64,000 nt of DNA from Cucumis sativus (GCF_000004075.3 NC_026656.2:2170001-2234000); one strand, 5' to 3'. Positions 26,501 to 38,200 are shown, numbered from the stretch's first letter. The notes: generated by a model not told the origin, from the sequence alone. Made by a program: numbers and translations.

Positions 26501-26589
26501 GTATTGCCATTGCAGCTTTGTCTTGGCCAATTGGATGGCTTTCTAAGTTAATACCAGTTTCTGCTCTTCACTTTCCAAGGAGAAATTAG
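23542..26589 (+). CDS. Calmodulin-regulated P2B-type Ca2+-ATPase, plasma-membrane type (ACA12/13-like)
   Basis: This ATP-driven pump exports Ca2+ from the cytosol, ending calcium signals. It is a single uninterrupted frame of 1015 residues, the usual length of plant ACA pumps. An N-terminal basic amphipathic segment at residues 27–52, with Trp33 and the cluster KTHKRRWR, is the expected autoinhibitory calmodulin-binding site. Then follow the actuator TGES (DESQMTGESD), the ion-site helix PEGLPLAVTLTLAYSMKKMM, the phosphorylation motif with Asp448 (CTDKTGTLTLNE), the nucleotide domain, MVTGDN and VTGDGTNDAPAL, then the C-terminal membrane helices. Absence of introns points to the ACA12/ACA13 subgroup, whose Arabidopsis members are intronless. 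The frame is open upstream to 23491 without an ATG, so the ATG at 23542 is the first start. All catalytic motifs are intact. Confidence 0.96.
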   Translation: MALLRYRKNEMVEIIDHEDQCSVVNAKTHKRRWRMAFAAIYFTRLLISLSKKVGHRKFLRSLSYVTVDMHLDYHDVDNMDSDEQRSYVDRKVLSMMVREKNFECLDRFGGVEGLANLLETNPEKGIVATEDDLISRKNSFGTNTYLKLHGRSFVSFVIEALNDTTMIILLICAALSLGFGIKQHGWDDGWYDGGSIVVAIFLVVGVSTISNFKQSRQFEKLSNEREDIKIEVIRAGRRKPVSIFDIVVGDVVYLKIGDQIPADGVFLEGHALKVDESQMTGESDQVEVNLGSNPFLLSGTKVSDGFGVMMVTSVGMNTTWGEMMSSIRQEVNETTPLQARLNKMTAVIGKLGLTVALLVLLVLLVRYFTRSTGEFNGSKTRFNDIMNAILDMVTAAVTIIVVAIPEGLPLAVTLTLAYSMKKMMADNAMVRKLSACETMGSATTICTDKTGTLTLNEMKVTEFWIGEDEIMDKDLSNSRIVELLHQAVGLNTTGSVQRSTSSLPLEIFGSPTEKAILSWAVFDLDLNLDELKKQHKIIQVETFSSEKKRSGVSTRRYGEKFIHTHWKGAAEMILTMCSYYYNKQGTVRAIDDEARTRLIATITTMAGKSLRCIAFAQKQNEDNENPEVPTKLDESGLTLLGIVGLKDPCRPGVREAIESCKAAGVDIKMVTGDNLHTATAIAMECGILNPNDDTNNDEVVVEGIRFRNYTPEERLEKIGNIKVMARSSPFDKLLMVQCLKNLGHVVAVTGDGTNDAPALHEADIGLSMGIQGTEVAKESSDIVILDDNFTSVVTVLKWGRCVYNNIQKFIQFQLTVNVAALVVNFIAAVSSGKVSLTAVQLLWVNLIMDTMGALALATEQPTNDLMEKKPVGRTEPLVTKVMWRNLIAQAVYQVTVLLVLEFKGGAIFNVEGKVKGTLIFNTFVLCQIFNEFNARKMEKKNIFEGIHKSKVFLGIIVITLGFQVVMVELLGRFANTIRLNLGQWGICIAIAALSWPIGWLSKLIPVSALHFPRRN

Positions 26590-27510
26590 CAATCTCTTTA
26601 GTTGATGTAGTTTCTTTCTTCCTTTTTTTTTTTTTCCTAAGATTTGTTTAGTAGTATAGTTACAATGACATTGGAAAATACAGAATTTATTTACTTATAA
26701 TAAGTTGTTAAATGATTGTGATGATAATCTTATTGATTTTCTTCTTTATTGTCAAAATATGTAATTAAAGTGATGCCCAACTTTATCCGCAAGCTATCAA
26801 TTTACCAAAGTATAGTGAACCAAAAAAAATAACACATTGTTAATGGGGAAGAGATCAAAGAACAAAAATTGATCTATAAGGAATTATATACATTTATTTT
26901 CTAGCATTTTATAGTTAAAAAAGAAAAGTTCAATTAAAATTAAATTTGGAGTAATTTACGTGTATAAATCATCTTATATTATTATTCTTTGAAAATCTTA
27001 GACATATAGTTTTGATATGTAATGACATCGATATGAATAAAGTTATAAAGAGCACAACCTAAGAGTTAGAATGAAAAACCTTTAAAAGAATAAAATCACA
27101 ATTAAGGTTAGAACAAAATCTATTTTTTCTAAAACGTTTATTAGAAGAGACTAAATAAACTATTATGTGTCTATTTGTATCATGATAGCCATAACAAAAA
27201 TGATTTAGTTTACATGGTTCATACTTCACTTGATAATCAATTATTATTATTGAAGAGAGTGATGTCTAATCTTGGCAATGTATCAATGATATTGAGAAAT
27301 CAACAAATATTCTAATATCCTTAGTTTACACTTTTATTAAATTATAAAATATAAAGATTAAATTGTTCCTTATTAAATTTTTATTTCTACAAATTTGCTA
27401 GAAAAAGACATATGCTCTTATATTAATACCACTCTAAATAAATAGAGTACACATTCACACACCAAAAAGCAAGTAAAAACAAACAAAAACTAGATTGTTA
27501 ATAATTAAGA
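26590..27510. other. 3' flanks of two convergent genes
   Basis: AT-rich sequence between the Ca2+-ATPase and the acyltransferase stop codons. Nothing coding or structured was seen beyond a poly-T tract at 26615–26635. Confidence 0.7.
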
Positions 27511-30062
27511 TTATTTGTGTCTTCCACCAAGGATCATTGTTGGGTTGAAGCTCAAAATGGCTTGATCTTCACAAAGCTCATCCACTTCCCTTTCTGAAGG
27601 TAACATCACCACCACATTCCTTGCTACCCCTCCTTCGTTTGAAGGCATTACAATTATCAATCCTTCACCTTCAACATTCCCAATATTATAAGATACATGA
27701 ACAGGCTTTGAATCCTTCACAAACTTTGTTGCATAACTCAAAGACTCATTATCATTTCCCTTCTTCATCATCATCATCATATGTTCCATACTTACACAAC
27801 TCAACTCCGGACCATACATCTTGAACGGCATCACGTATTTCCCATCTTTTTCCTTCTGAGACTCTAGCCATTCCATAGCAGACCAAGTCTCTTCTTCCTC
27901 TTCACCAAGCCTTTCTAAATGGTTGTGTACTAACTCCACAATCTGTCCCAATTCATGTTGCTCCATTTCTTTTGGATCTATAGTAAGTTGTGATATGTGT
28001 AGAGCATTTCCAAAGTAGCATCTTTGTGAATTTGAGGATTGGAATGAGTTTCTGATGTCAGAGCATATTGATAATGAGTGATTATTGTTGTTGTTGTTGT
28101 TGTGTTCACTGTTGGGGGAATTACTCTTTATTTTGAGGATTTGTTTCCAAAAGAGTGAAGCAAGAAAATCAAAAGGGGTGGCATTAGGACAATGGGGTTT
28201 GATTTTTGAGAGGCATTGATTGATTGTTGTGTTGGAGAATTTGAAGGTAACTGAGGACATTTTGGTAGGAGAAACAATGTGATTATCTAATTTGGACTTG
28301 TTGGCATAGAAAGAAGTTGATTTTGTGGCTATGTTGGGGATTTTTTCTCCATCTCCAAGCGACGACGGTTTGGTGAAAAGCGGTGGCGAAACGGGTCCTC
28401 CTCGATGCGCATCTGCCCATGTTTTCAAGAGAAAAGTTGCAGAGGTTGGATCTGCAATTAGGTGAGTGAAGCTCACTCCAATGGCCACACCCCCTCCTTC
28501 AAACTCATTGATCTGTTTAGTCACTAAAAATGGTTAGTCTCAACTACTACAAGTTTCATCCACTCCATTTTCGATTCTTAATTTAGGTATATATTAATAT
28601 TTATAGCTCGAATAGAATCTTTAACTTAAAATTTCAATCGTGTCCCTCGAAAATTTTAACAACGGTGACCTATTTATACTGAAGGATTTATTGAATACCC
28701 AAATTTATTTTTATAAATCTTGTTAACCTTACAATAATATTGTTAGTTTATACAACTACTTTTTATGTTAACATGACATATAATAAAGTAAGTAAGTAAT
28801 TTTTCCAAATTGATCATGTGGTATAAAAAAAATTTCCATTGAATTTTGATGTTAGAATTGGCTATAGAAAAATTGTTTTCAAAAAACTTATTTTTATTTA
28901 AACACATCTTATAAATACACATGGTTTAAATGATTTTATTTTTATTTTTAATTTTTTGGTTAAATGTTCACCATAAAGAATCATATTTATGAACAAAAAG
29001 ACCTCAATATTATTATTATCATTTTCAACCGCTTTTTCATTCAATGTCAACATCTTAATGTAACAATTCAATGCAAAGAAAAAGATACAATTGTATTCAT
29101 AAATGTCCTTTCATATTTCTATTATAAAAGTACTAAAATAATAATTAATCAACATTATTGGTCAATTTATAATATATACTAAACTTTAAAATTTATATTT
29201 TTACCAATATAATAATTTAAAAAATGAATATGTAAATCAAACTCTAATAAATCCTAGGCGTCCGGTTAAAGTGAACATAATTTTCAATATAAACTAAAAT
29301 ATTTATAAAATATAACAAATTTTTGATATTGCATTCTTAATACTGTCAACCTAACATATCACACATGGATAAAAGTTTTATATATTTTCTTTTATTAATA
29401 GATTTTTAAAATTTTAGTCAGTGTGTAAAAAACTATATTATTGAAATATATATATATATATAAAGAAAATGTAAAAAAAAAAAAGTACATTTTCTTTGAA
29501 AAAAATAAGTACAAGAATAAAAAATAGACATTTGAAGAATAACTATATTAAATTCAAAGTACACAACTAAAATGAATATTTATATATTTTCATTTTGTTT
29601 TCTTATAGAAAATTGTATATTTAATTTTTGATTTACCTGAATACGGAACGGCGACCATATATACGGATCCTCCGGCATTTCATCAAAAGCCGCCAGATCT
29701 CTTTCCTCAACCGAATCGGCAGATCTGAGCCACTCATCAAGACTGCTCCCCACCTTCGTCATCGTAACCCTAACTCCGGCGTCATTCCCTTTCACCGCCC
29801 AGTTCCCATTTTCAGTTCGGGTCAACCGACCCGTCACTGTCGGGTACAGCGTCAGAACCTTCGAGAGCGACTCTCTCATCGGGTCCAGAATAAACGACCC
29901 AAACGGATTCTCGCTGTAGTACATGACAACGGCGGCGCTGTGCCGGGCCAGAGCGTGGTCCGCGGCCGAAAGCGGGTAGACACGACCCGAGACGCTTGGG
30001 TTGCTGGACACCGCAGTTAGCTTGGTGATGGGCTTCACGCGGCTGTGGAATATTTGAGACAT
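27511..30062 (-). CDS. BAHD-family acyltransferase, CER2/CER26-like clade
   Basis: Two exons (29637–30062 and 27511–28512), joined in phase 0 across a 1.1-kb intron, give 475 residues. The BAHD signature HxxxD is present as HLIAD (His159, Asp163), and SAADHALARHSA and TLYPTVTGRL near the N-terminus are typical. The second signature, DFGWG, is missing: the matching place reads KFVKDSKPVHVSYNIGNVEG. BAHD proteins of the CER2/CER26 clade lack normal DFGWG and help elongate very-long-chain fatty acids for cuticular wax at the ER rather than acting as ordinary acyltransferases. I infer such a role, but a true acyltransferase is possible. Microsatellites have added an eight-Asn run (about residue 260) and a five-Met run, which explain the slightly long protein. 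The first exon is GC-rich, the second is not. Confidence 0.85.
28084..28103. repeat. GTT microsatellite coding polyAsn
   Basis: Seven or so GTT units on the + strand read as AAC/AAT codons on the minus strand inside the second exon of the acyltransferase gene. A similar CAT run at about 27766–27782 codes for consecutive Met residues in the same exon. Confidence 0.9.
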
Positions 30063-30145
30063 TGGCGGCGGAGAGAAAGTGAGAGAGATATTGAGAAAAG
30101 GGGTTTTTTTTTTTTGTGGGCGGAGAGAGTGGTGGAGATAGAGGG

Positions 30146-30152
30146 TATTTAT
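30146..30152 (-). promoter_or_regulatory. Likely TATA box of the BAHD gene
   Basis: ATAAATA on the minus strand lies about 85 bases upstream of the start codon in otherwise GC- and GA-rich sequence, which makes it stand out. Confidence 0.55.
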
Positions 30153-30479
30153 GCCGGAGCAGGGAGGGAGTTGGCCGTTAAAAGAGTAGAAGGGGATGGT
30201 TGGGAGTCTTAATTGTTAACACTACTTTTGCTCTTTCATGGACTTTTATGGCAAAACATGCAAACACCAGTAGAATTTCAACACGTGTTGTGACTCTATT
30301 TATAATTATTGTAGGCTCAATTGTAAATAAGTCTAAAAAATATATATGTACATGTGTTATAAAGCATCTTTTAGTCGGACTCAATATTCAAATAGATCCC
30401 AACCAATGAAAGAATACAAATCTACTAATAAAAACCGACTATTGGTCAGTCAATCAAACTATTATTAAAAGAGTAGTTT

Positions 30480-31060
30480 CAAATTTAGCAATTAGATTCA
30501 AAATAATTAAGTATATAGCAACATTTTAAAAATTTTACAAATATAGCAAAATTTGTCAAATTCTATCAATGATATAAGTCTGTCAACAATATAAGTTTTG
30601 TTATATTTACAATTTTTTAAAAGTTTTGTTATATCTTTAACTATTATTGCTGAAATGGTTATCCATTCCAACTTCTCTTATTAAAATGACATTGCAATTC
30701 AATTAATTTTTAAGTTTAATTTTACAAAGATAAATGAAACATCGATTAAATATTATTATTGTTTTTTGAAAATGTCTTTTTAACTACAACTTTGGAACAG
30801 GGGATTTGAAAATGTCAATTAAGCTAAGCTCACGTTGATGTTAAATATTAATTTTAATGAATCTTTATAAAAAAACTATAAAAACAAATAAATATCTTAT
30901 GTTTCAAACAAATTAATATATGAAATAGTTGTAATTATATCCATTAGAATCAAAATAATTAAGTATACAGAACATTTTAAAAAAATGACAAATATAGCAA
31001 AATTTATCTAAATATATCAATGATAGAAGTTTACCTTGTTGTAAATATGAGTTTATCACT
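30480..31060. repeat. Two nearby copies of the dispersed AT-rich repeat
   Basis: 'agattcaaaataattaagta' followed by 'acaaatatagcaaaattt' and a 'tatcaatgata' core occurs at about 30486–30580 and again, slightly altered, at about 30949–31033. Both are followed by 'aagtttacc' or 'aagtctgtc' type sequence. The two copies have the same orientation and are about 463 bases apart. Confidence 0.7.
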
Positions 31061-34000
31061 AATAGACCATAAGAGTGTATCAAGATCAGTCATAAAATCT
31101 AATAGATTTTGATATATTTGTATGTTTTTAATATATTGTTAAATATTTAATTATTATTTTTAAAATTGTTATATATATTTAATTACTATTATTATATATA
31201 TTTAATTTTTATTATCTATCATGAACTCATGTTTACATTACATCTATATTGGTGATATTTTAATGTTTATTTACTAGATTTTATCATTAGGTGATAAAGA
31301 TTAAATACTCAACTTTTAAAATTCTAAAATTTTAATTTAGCACCAAAAAATATGGTATTAGATTATAGAAATAAAATCGTATATAGTCCAACACAATATC
31401 GTAAGAGCATTGAATAATTTCAATTTCTAACTATATTTCTTTTGTTTGTTTAGAAATCTTATCGAAAGGATTGATGTATAGTTTGATGTTGATGTTTTAA
31501 TAGGTTATAGGTACACCACGCATATATATGAAATTGTTCGAACTTGTTGTAGGCTTGAGAAAACTCGGTTATGAAGTATAAATTATTTATAGAACTATTA
31601 TGAATTTCGTAAATTGAATGATGGATTTCTTAATAAAAAATTTATTAAGAGATGTTTGGAGAACTTAAATGCAATAATATTTGGGAAAGAACAAATGAAA
31701 TTGTAAAAAGTAAAAACGCTTAATTGAGAACCAATGAAAGAAAATGAATCTAATATTACAAATTAGGTTCAAAGCGCCCAATTCAAATAAAAATTAGACA
31801 CTCGTTTAGATAGTTTATTAAAGATATGTTTTGGTAAGTGAAATCAAACTTTTTTTTATATATATAAAAGTCTAATTCATGAATTAAATAATATTAGTCA
31901 AATGTTTTGATTTAAAACCCGTTTATTATTATTTTTAAATTCATTTATATTTCTTCAAGCTTCTTTTTAAAAAGAAAAATAAATAAATAAAAAATAGGTT
32001 ATTATTGTTAAAATACATATAAAAAAGGTAATTGAACTAAACCAAAATTGGGTCATTTGGTTAATGACTTTATGTTTGCTCAACATAAGGAAAAATGGTC
32101 TCAAAATATATATGTTTTCTTTGCTAGAGCTTTCCTTAACCATAATTAATTATAAAATGCATATTTCGAACATTTTATTTATAAAGAAAATACAGCCAAT
32201 TAATTGTTTTTAGTTAAATTATAAAAAAAGTACAAAATTAAAAGTACTTCTAAAACTTATTATATTCTTTCTAAAGTTGAATGACAAAATAGATACCTGT
32301 GTTTTTATCTTAGATTTTTAAAATTTATGTTTATAGTATTTTATTCTTTTAAAATCAATAAATTTGATCTCTAAATTTTAAAATATATATTTTTTACAAT
32401 TAAAATTATTTTTCTAGTGCAAAATAATTATATAAATTTGCTTTTAAGTTCAGGTACTAAAAATACATATTTTGAAAACTTAACAACCAAACATATACAT
32501 TTTTATCAATTTGAAAAACTTAAAAGATATTTGGAATCTTTGATCAAACAAACATAGTCTTTACTCCGTATGAAAAAAATAATTATTTTCTTTAACCATA
32601 CATTGAGTGATATCTAGACATGTGTAACGCAATTTAATTTCCTAGAGCTCACCCTCTCCCGTAGAAACAAAAATAAAATTGAGTTAAATTTACTCATTGA
32701 ATGAGAAATACAAAAAAAAGGAAATGAGTGGGCAGAAACAAAACAACTAGTAGCTGCCTCATTCAAAATTGGGTGGCCATTCCATTTAATTCATAACGAC
32801 AAATGCCTTCATTTCTCACATTATTATTTTGCCTATCTGTCTTCTAAACTTACTATTCTTTTTTCTTTTAATTATGCGATTTTCTCACATTCCAATCTCT
32901 ACACGGAACCAAAAACTATCTTTTTAGTTCTTAAATTTTAAAGAGCGGTAGATATATTTAGTTTTATAAGTTTTGAATTAGAATATTATAAGTGTATTTA
33001 GTCGTACTAACCGTACTTTTTTAGTTCCCAAATTGGTTATAATAACGTTATAAGGTCTCAAGACTAATTATATGTAATAATAGAGACTAAAGAGATATAT
33101 TTTGAAAACCCGAGATAAAAAATAAAAATAGATAAATTTTTATAATCAATAGCAACAAATTGAAGTTACTTACAGAATTTAACAAAAACAAAATGGACTA
33201 TAATTGAATAGATTTTGCTATATTTTGTAAGCAATTAATTTGTAAATTCTTCAGTAAAATATCAAAATTCTAATGTTATATATTAATAATTTATTGTTAA
33301 ATAATTAATATATATAAATTATCAATATATTGGACAATGATTTGTTAATCTTTTATCATGTATGTTTGATCTTTTTTTTTTTCGGTTATAGATAGTGAAA
33401 AGATGATGATAGACTATTACTATTAATTGCATTCACGAATTATATAATTTACAATTATGACTAATAAATTATGATAGATACATATACAAATTTATCAACC
33501 ATTCTTTTGCTATTTCACTCTAGATAAGTAACAAACAAAAGTTTATTAATAATAAAATTATTAAAACAAAAATGTATTAATTATAAATTTCTATAATATT
33601 CTTATAACAGTTGGTGGCTTATATATATTATTACTAAATTTTTTAATGGAAGTATTAAAACAAAAAAGAATATACAGTAATTATTGATATCATGAGTGTC
33701 ATTGATACAAGTACAAGTATATGACTTTGTTTTTTTATAGAAGTATATCAATATAATTGACAACAAGGATAAGTAATATTGTTGGATTTTGTTTTGGAGT
33801 TTGATATATTTATTTGATAAATTAATAAATAAATATTTAGAAAAATAGAGACAATCCCACAACCACAATTTGGTAAATACTTTTATTTTTCATATTATAT
33901 GTGCTTTTTACCATTTTAACCTTCTCCCCATTGATTGCTTTAATTTTTGTCCACATAAATTTCCATGATTGCAGGAAGCAACAATTTCCTATGATTTTAG

Positions 34001-34369
34001 GCTTCCATTATTTTTAATAAAATTCATTTGTCATGAACCAAAATTAAAAAATAAGTTTAATGTCTATGATAAAATTAAATTTATCTGACTAAAATCAAAA
34101 CTTACATATTAAAACTTAAAGAACTATATAATTAGACGTAAAATTTAGTTATACAACTATATAAATAACTTTGTCAATATAATTTTTTACAAAATCTTAT
34201 ATATATTTTTTCTTTTTATTTATTATCTATTACTTTATGATTTTAAATGGTAAAGAAAAACTAAGAAGTGATGAGTAACTCATCATACCCACTACTTAAG
34301 AATGTGTTTGTTGAATATTATTTTTATTTTTTTTGTTTATTCTAATAACATTTTTTTTAGAATATAGAT

Positions 34370-34570
34370 GCATTTTAAAATATAGTAAAATAAACTAAAA
34401 TATTTACGTGCTATAACAAAATTTTGGATTCTATTCATGATAGAAACTAATAATCTTTTATCAACATTGATAGAAGCATATTAGTGTCTATCAATATTTA
34501 TTATTGATAGAATATGAAATTTTGCTATATATTGTAAATATTTTGTGAAATTTGCTACTTTTTACCATTA
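34370..34570. repeat. Dispersed AT-rich repeat copy with small palindromes
   Basis: This contains 'aacaaaattttggattctat' as at 8240, then several 'gatagaa'/'ttctatc' inverted pairs, then 'attttgctatatattgtaaa' with its partner 'aaatttgctactttttacc'. Such symmetry suggests a non-autonomous element or a hairpin-prone satellite. No target-site duplication was recognised. Confidence 0.55.
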
Positions 34571-34860
34571 TCTCTTTTATCACATCAATAAGGAATTAAA
34601 CTTAAATAAAAAATATATAATACTAAAAAAAATAGACAAGTATATTAAAATAAATCTAAAAAAAATATGCAAAAGCTGTATGTCTAATTTTTTTAAATTA
34701 TTTACTATAAATCTACAAATATTTTATTATTTTTAAAAAACATAAACAATTAATCCTATCTAAAATATTTTCAACACACCAAAATGAATTAAAATAAATA
34801 TAACAAAATTTTACCTTTTTTTTTTTTTATCGTATATTAATATAGCGGAAACTATTTTAG

Positions 34861-35236
34861 AATCCCCCAAAGTTGCATTTCTCAGGCCACTTTCGAATTT
34901 GAAGGAAGGGCAAGTGGAAGTTCAACTCCAAGGAACGTATCAAAATCACTCTTCCTTGTTTTTCAAATTCCAATTTCACTCTTCCTCCTATTCGTCATCC
35001 ATCAAACGCTTAAATCCGAGAAGAACCACCAGCTCCGGTTATTATCATCGACCACTGGAGGACGACGTACAACAACTAACAATTTATCACAACTGTCGAA
35101 GGTTATTCGATCAAATTTTTTTTTCTTTTTTGTGGAAATGATTCTGTTCATTTCTATTGATGATTTTTATCATATTTTGAAGTGGAAAAGTTTGGTGCTA
35201 CGTTTTGATTTTGGAGACTGATTTTAGCAGGAGTAG
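34861..35236 (+). promoter_or_regulatory. Probable leader region of the peptide:N-glycanase gene
   Basis: A more GC- and CT-rich block at 34865–35100 looks like transcribed leader. A possible donor (CGAAG|GTTATT) at about 35100 and an acceptor ending at 35230 would remove a leader intron. Nothing here encodes the N-terminal region seen in Arabidopsis PNG1. The boundaries are inferred. Confidence 0.4.
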
Positions 35237-35242
35237 TTAGTT

Positions 35243-38200
35243 ATGGATGATCGTGAGGCGTTTAAGAAGAAGATAAGAAGCTACGTTGATCAAGTTCGTT
35301 TGGTAGGGATTTCTTGTTCTTTTTCCATTTGTATTGTGGATTTGATTTGATTTTCATTTGTTCGTTACGTTGATACATAGCTTGATGACGTTTGTGAATA
35401 ATGTGTAATGAGTTTTTTCTAGCATTCTAGGAATATCCACTATCGATTTTTGTATGATCCTTGGAAGAATTGTTTGCTCTTTGATTATGACTTGTTTGTA
35501 AATTTGCTGTAGTATGAGGATCCAAAAAGCCAAGAGTCTGCAAGGAAAACTGTTCCTGTGGATGAGCTTCAAGAGAAAGCGATAGTATCTCTGGCCAAGG
35601 TGTCAATCAATTTGCTTTTATATCATGTTTTTTACTGAAATGGCTCTCGCTGTTTCCTCTTGTTTATCTGAACTCATCTTGAATATTGTAAGGCCTAAGA
35701 TTGGAGACAAGGCAGCGAATGTTTCCACGAACATTTTAGCTCATTTTTTTCTTTTTCTTTTTATCCTGATTTTCCATAGGACATATCATAATTGTAATTT
35801 AGTCAGTTGCCTATGGTAAGATATAGATACCAAAATATCCTGGTGTTCTAATTCCTGCCTTGGATTTTGCGGCTTTGCAACTTTCCGAACTCTGTTGCAA
35901 TTCTTATTGTTTTTAACCAAACAAGGACTTTATTATTTATTTATTTATTTAAGTTTCGTAGCTCTAGCTGAATAGGTCTAGGCAACATCATGTCAAAAGT
36001 TTGTGTACTTGATAATTATTCATTGTGGTGAGCCTATTGTAGGAGGGAAAGTACGAACCATCCAAACAGGAACAAGATCATGCTTTTTTGTTGCAGCTTC
36101 TTTTCTGGTTCAAACAGTCATTCAGGTACTTGCCTTGTATAACTTTATTGGATAGATTATTAAACTCCAATCATTTTCGGAGTCCATGGTATTCTTTTAA
36201 GTTGTAATCCTTGGTCAATATGCTTCAATAGCTGATAGTTCTTACTAATATGATTTGAATCTTGTGATGTATTTAGTCCCCTTATGTGTTATGCTAACAT
36301 TATTGGTTGATTACACTCTTGCTTTTATTTATTATTGTGAAGTTGGGTTAATGCACCTTCTTGTGAGCACTGTGGAGATACAACAACATATCAAGATATG
36401 GGCAATCCACTTCCTTCAGAACTTCAGTTTGGCGGTTACCGAGTTGAACTATATGGGTATGTGCAATGGACTCTTTTGGTTAGACTTATATTCTGGATTT
36501 GACATTCTATATTTCTGGAACTCTTCTCTGTTATGTTCATGTACAGTATATTTTTTGCCAAATTACATAAAGAATAAGGTGTAAACGAATTGTTTATAAT
36601 TTTTCCCTGCTACCTCTGTGATTACTTTCTCTACCATCTAACGTTCTGCCTATATTATTTGATTGAATGATGTGTTATGTGACATTTTTTATTACCATCA
36701 TGTTATTCTTTGACAACTACTAATAGTTTTCTTCATTCAAATAAATAGCCATGAAGATGAACTTGGCTTATTTTACTTCTCACATTTCTTCTTAAAATAT
36801 ACATTTTGTGTTTTTAAATCAAATAAATAATTTTTTCTAAGATTCAATAAAAAAAGATAACTATTATAAAAAAGAAGAATCCCAACTTGGTACTAACCAG
36901 GCATGGAAAACGTAACACTTATTATTATTATTGCAGTTTAACTAATTTAATTACAAATTCGAGAGACTTTTTTGGTACACCTAGAGGTGTTTGGATTTTT
37001 ACTCTTTTATTTCATTATCAATGAAATTTGTTTTTCTTTTCAAAAAAGATGGTCTGAACTGGGTTCCATTTCCAAATGTGAATAGTTTTTGGATAGTGGT
37101 AAATTTTAGGCGTAGGCATAGAGTTTTAGTTTGAGGTTTTGGTGTCTTGGTGAATGGTAGAAATAAAATTAATGTATTTCATATTCTTCCCTCATTCCTC
37201 TCTAATCTTCTACTTCTCCTCTCTTCTCTCTCTTTTTACACTTCTAGCTGTAATTCATGCCAAAAGGTTACCCGTTTCCCACGTTTCAACAATCCAGTAA
37301 AGGTACTCAAATTTTTTTTATTGAGTTAAGAACTCTTATATAATTAAATAGTTTTCAATTTCATTCCCTCTTGGCATGCAGCTTACTGAAACAAGGAGGG
37401 GACGCTGTGGAGAATGGGCCAATTGCTTTACATTCTACTGTCGTGTTTTTGGCTATGAATCTCGATTGGCGAGTTACCTCATGATTCTAATCTTTTTTTA
37501 AAATGATGGTTTTTTAGATAATCGTAATCTGCAATTATGTTCAGGGAAGATACCCTTCTACATGTAGTAATATATATTAAATGATTTAATCTATTCTTTA
37601 AGAAGAAATGGTAGCTTGATGGAGATTTGGCTATTTTGTACTAATTTTTGTTATCACCAGATTCTTGATCTTACCGATCATGTTTGGACCGAGTGCTTCT
37701 CCCATCTTTTAGGGAGGTTAGTTAATTTCTAGGTCTATTATTCTTATCAGAAAAAAATAATAAGCACCCTTGCAGTAGTGATTTATATTAGTGAACCCTT
37801 AAAATTTGCTCTTGACTGCTATTTATTACTCAGGTTTATGCATCTAGATCCCTGTGAAGCAGTGTATGATCAACCACTGTTGTATGAAAAGGGGTACTTT
37901 CTTTTATCAATTCATCTCATTATGATGTATGGACCGAAAGTAATATTTTTCTCATCGGAGTATAATTTTATTTTTCTATTCACAGATGGGATAAGAAACT
38001 AAACTATGTCATTGCAATTTCTATAGATGGAGTTCGTGATGTCACTAAGCGCTACACAAGGAAATGGAATGAGGTATGAAGTAATGACGTCAGTGTCTGT
38101 TCCGCAATCTAATTTTCAACTCTACTGTAGAAAAAAAAAGAAACAGTATGAATTATCTTCTCAATGTCTTGCTTTTCTCTTGTCAATTTATGCATGATTT

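Larger units (their letters stand above)
30153..34860. other. Large AT-rich intergenic region with dispersed repeats
   Basis: About 4.7 kb between divergent genes. No coding sequence recognisable as protein was found; in particular I looked for, and did not find, an upstream exon of the peptide:N-glycanase. Repeat copies lie at 30480–30660, 30939–31060 and 34370–34570. A less AT-rich stretch at 32630–32960 (with 'gagctcaccctctcccgtag') has no identified function. Confidence 0.6.

Noticed and set aside
34899-35141. 80-codon open frame upstream of PNG1
   Set aside because: I considered it as the missing N-terminal exon, but its sequence does not resemble the N-terminus of plant PNG1; it is more likely untranslated leader.
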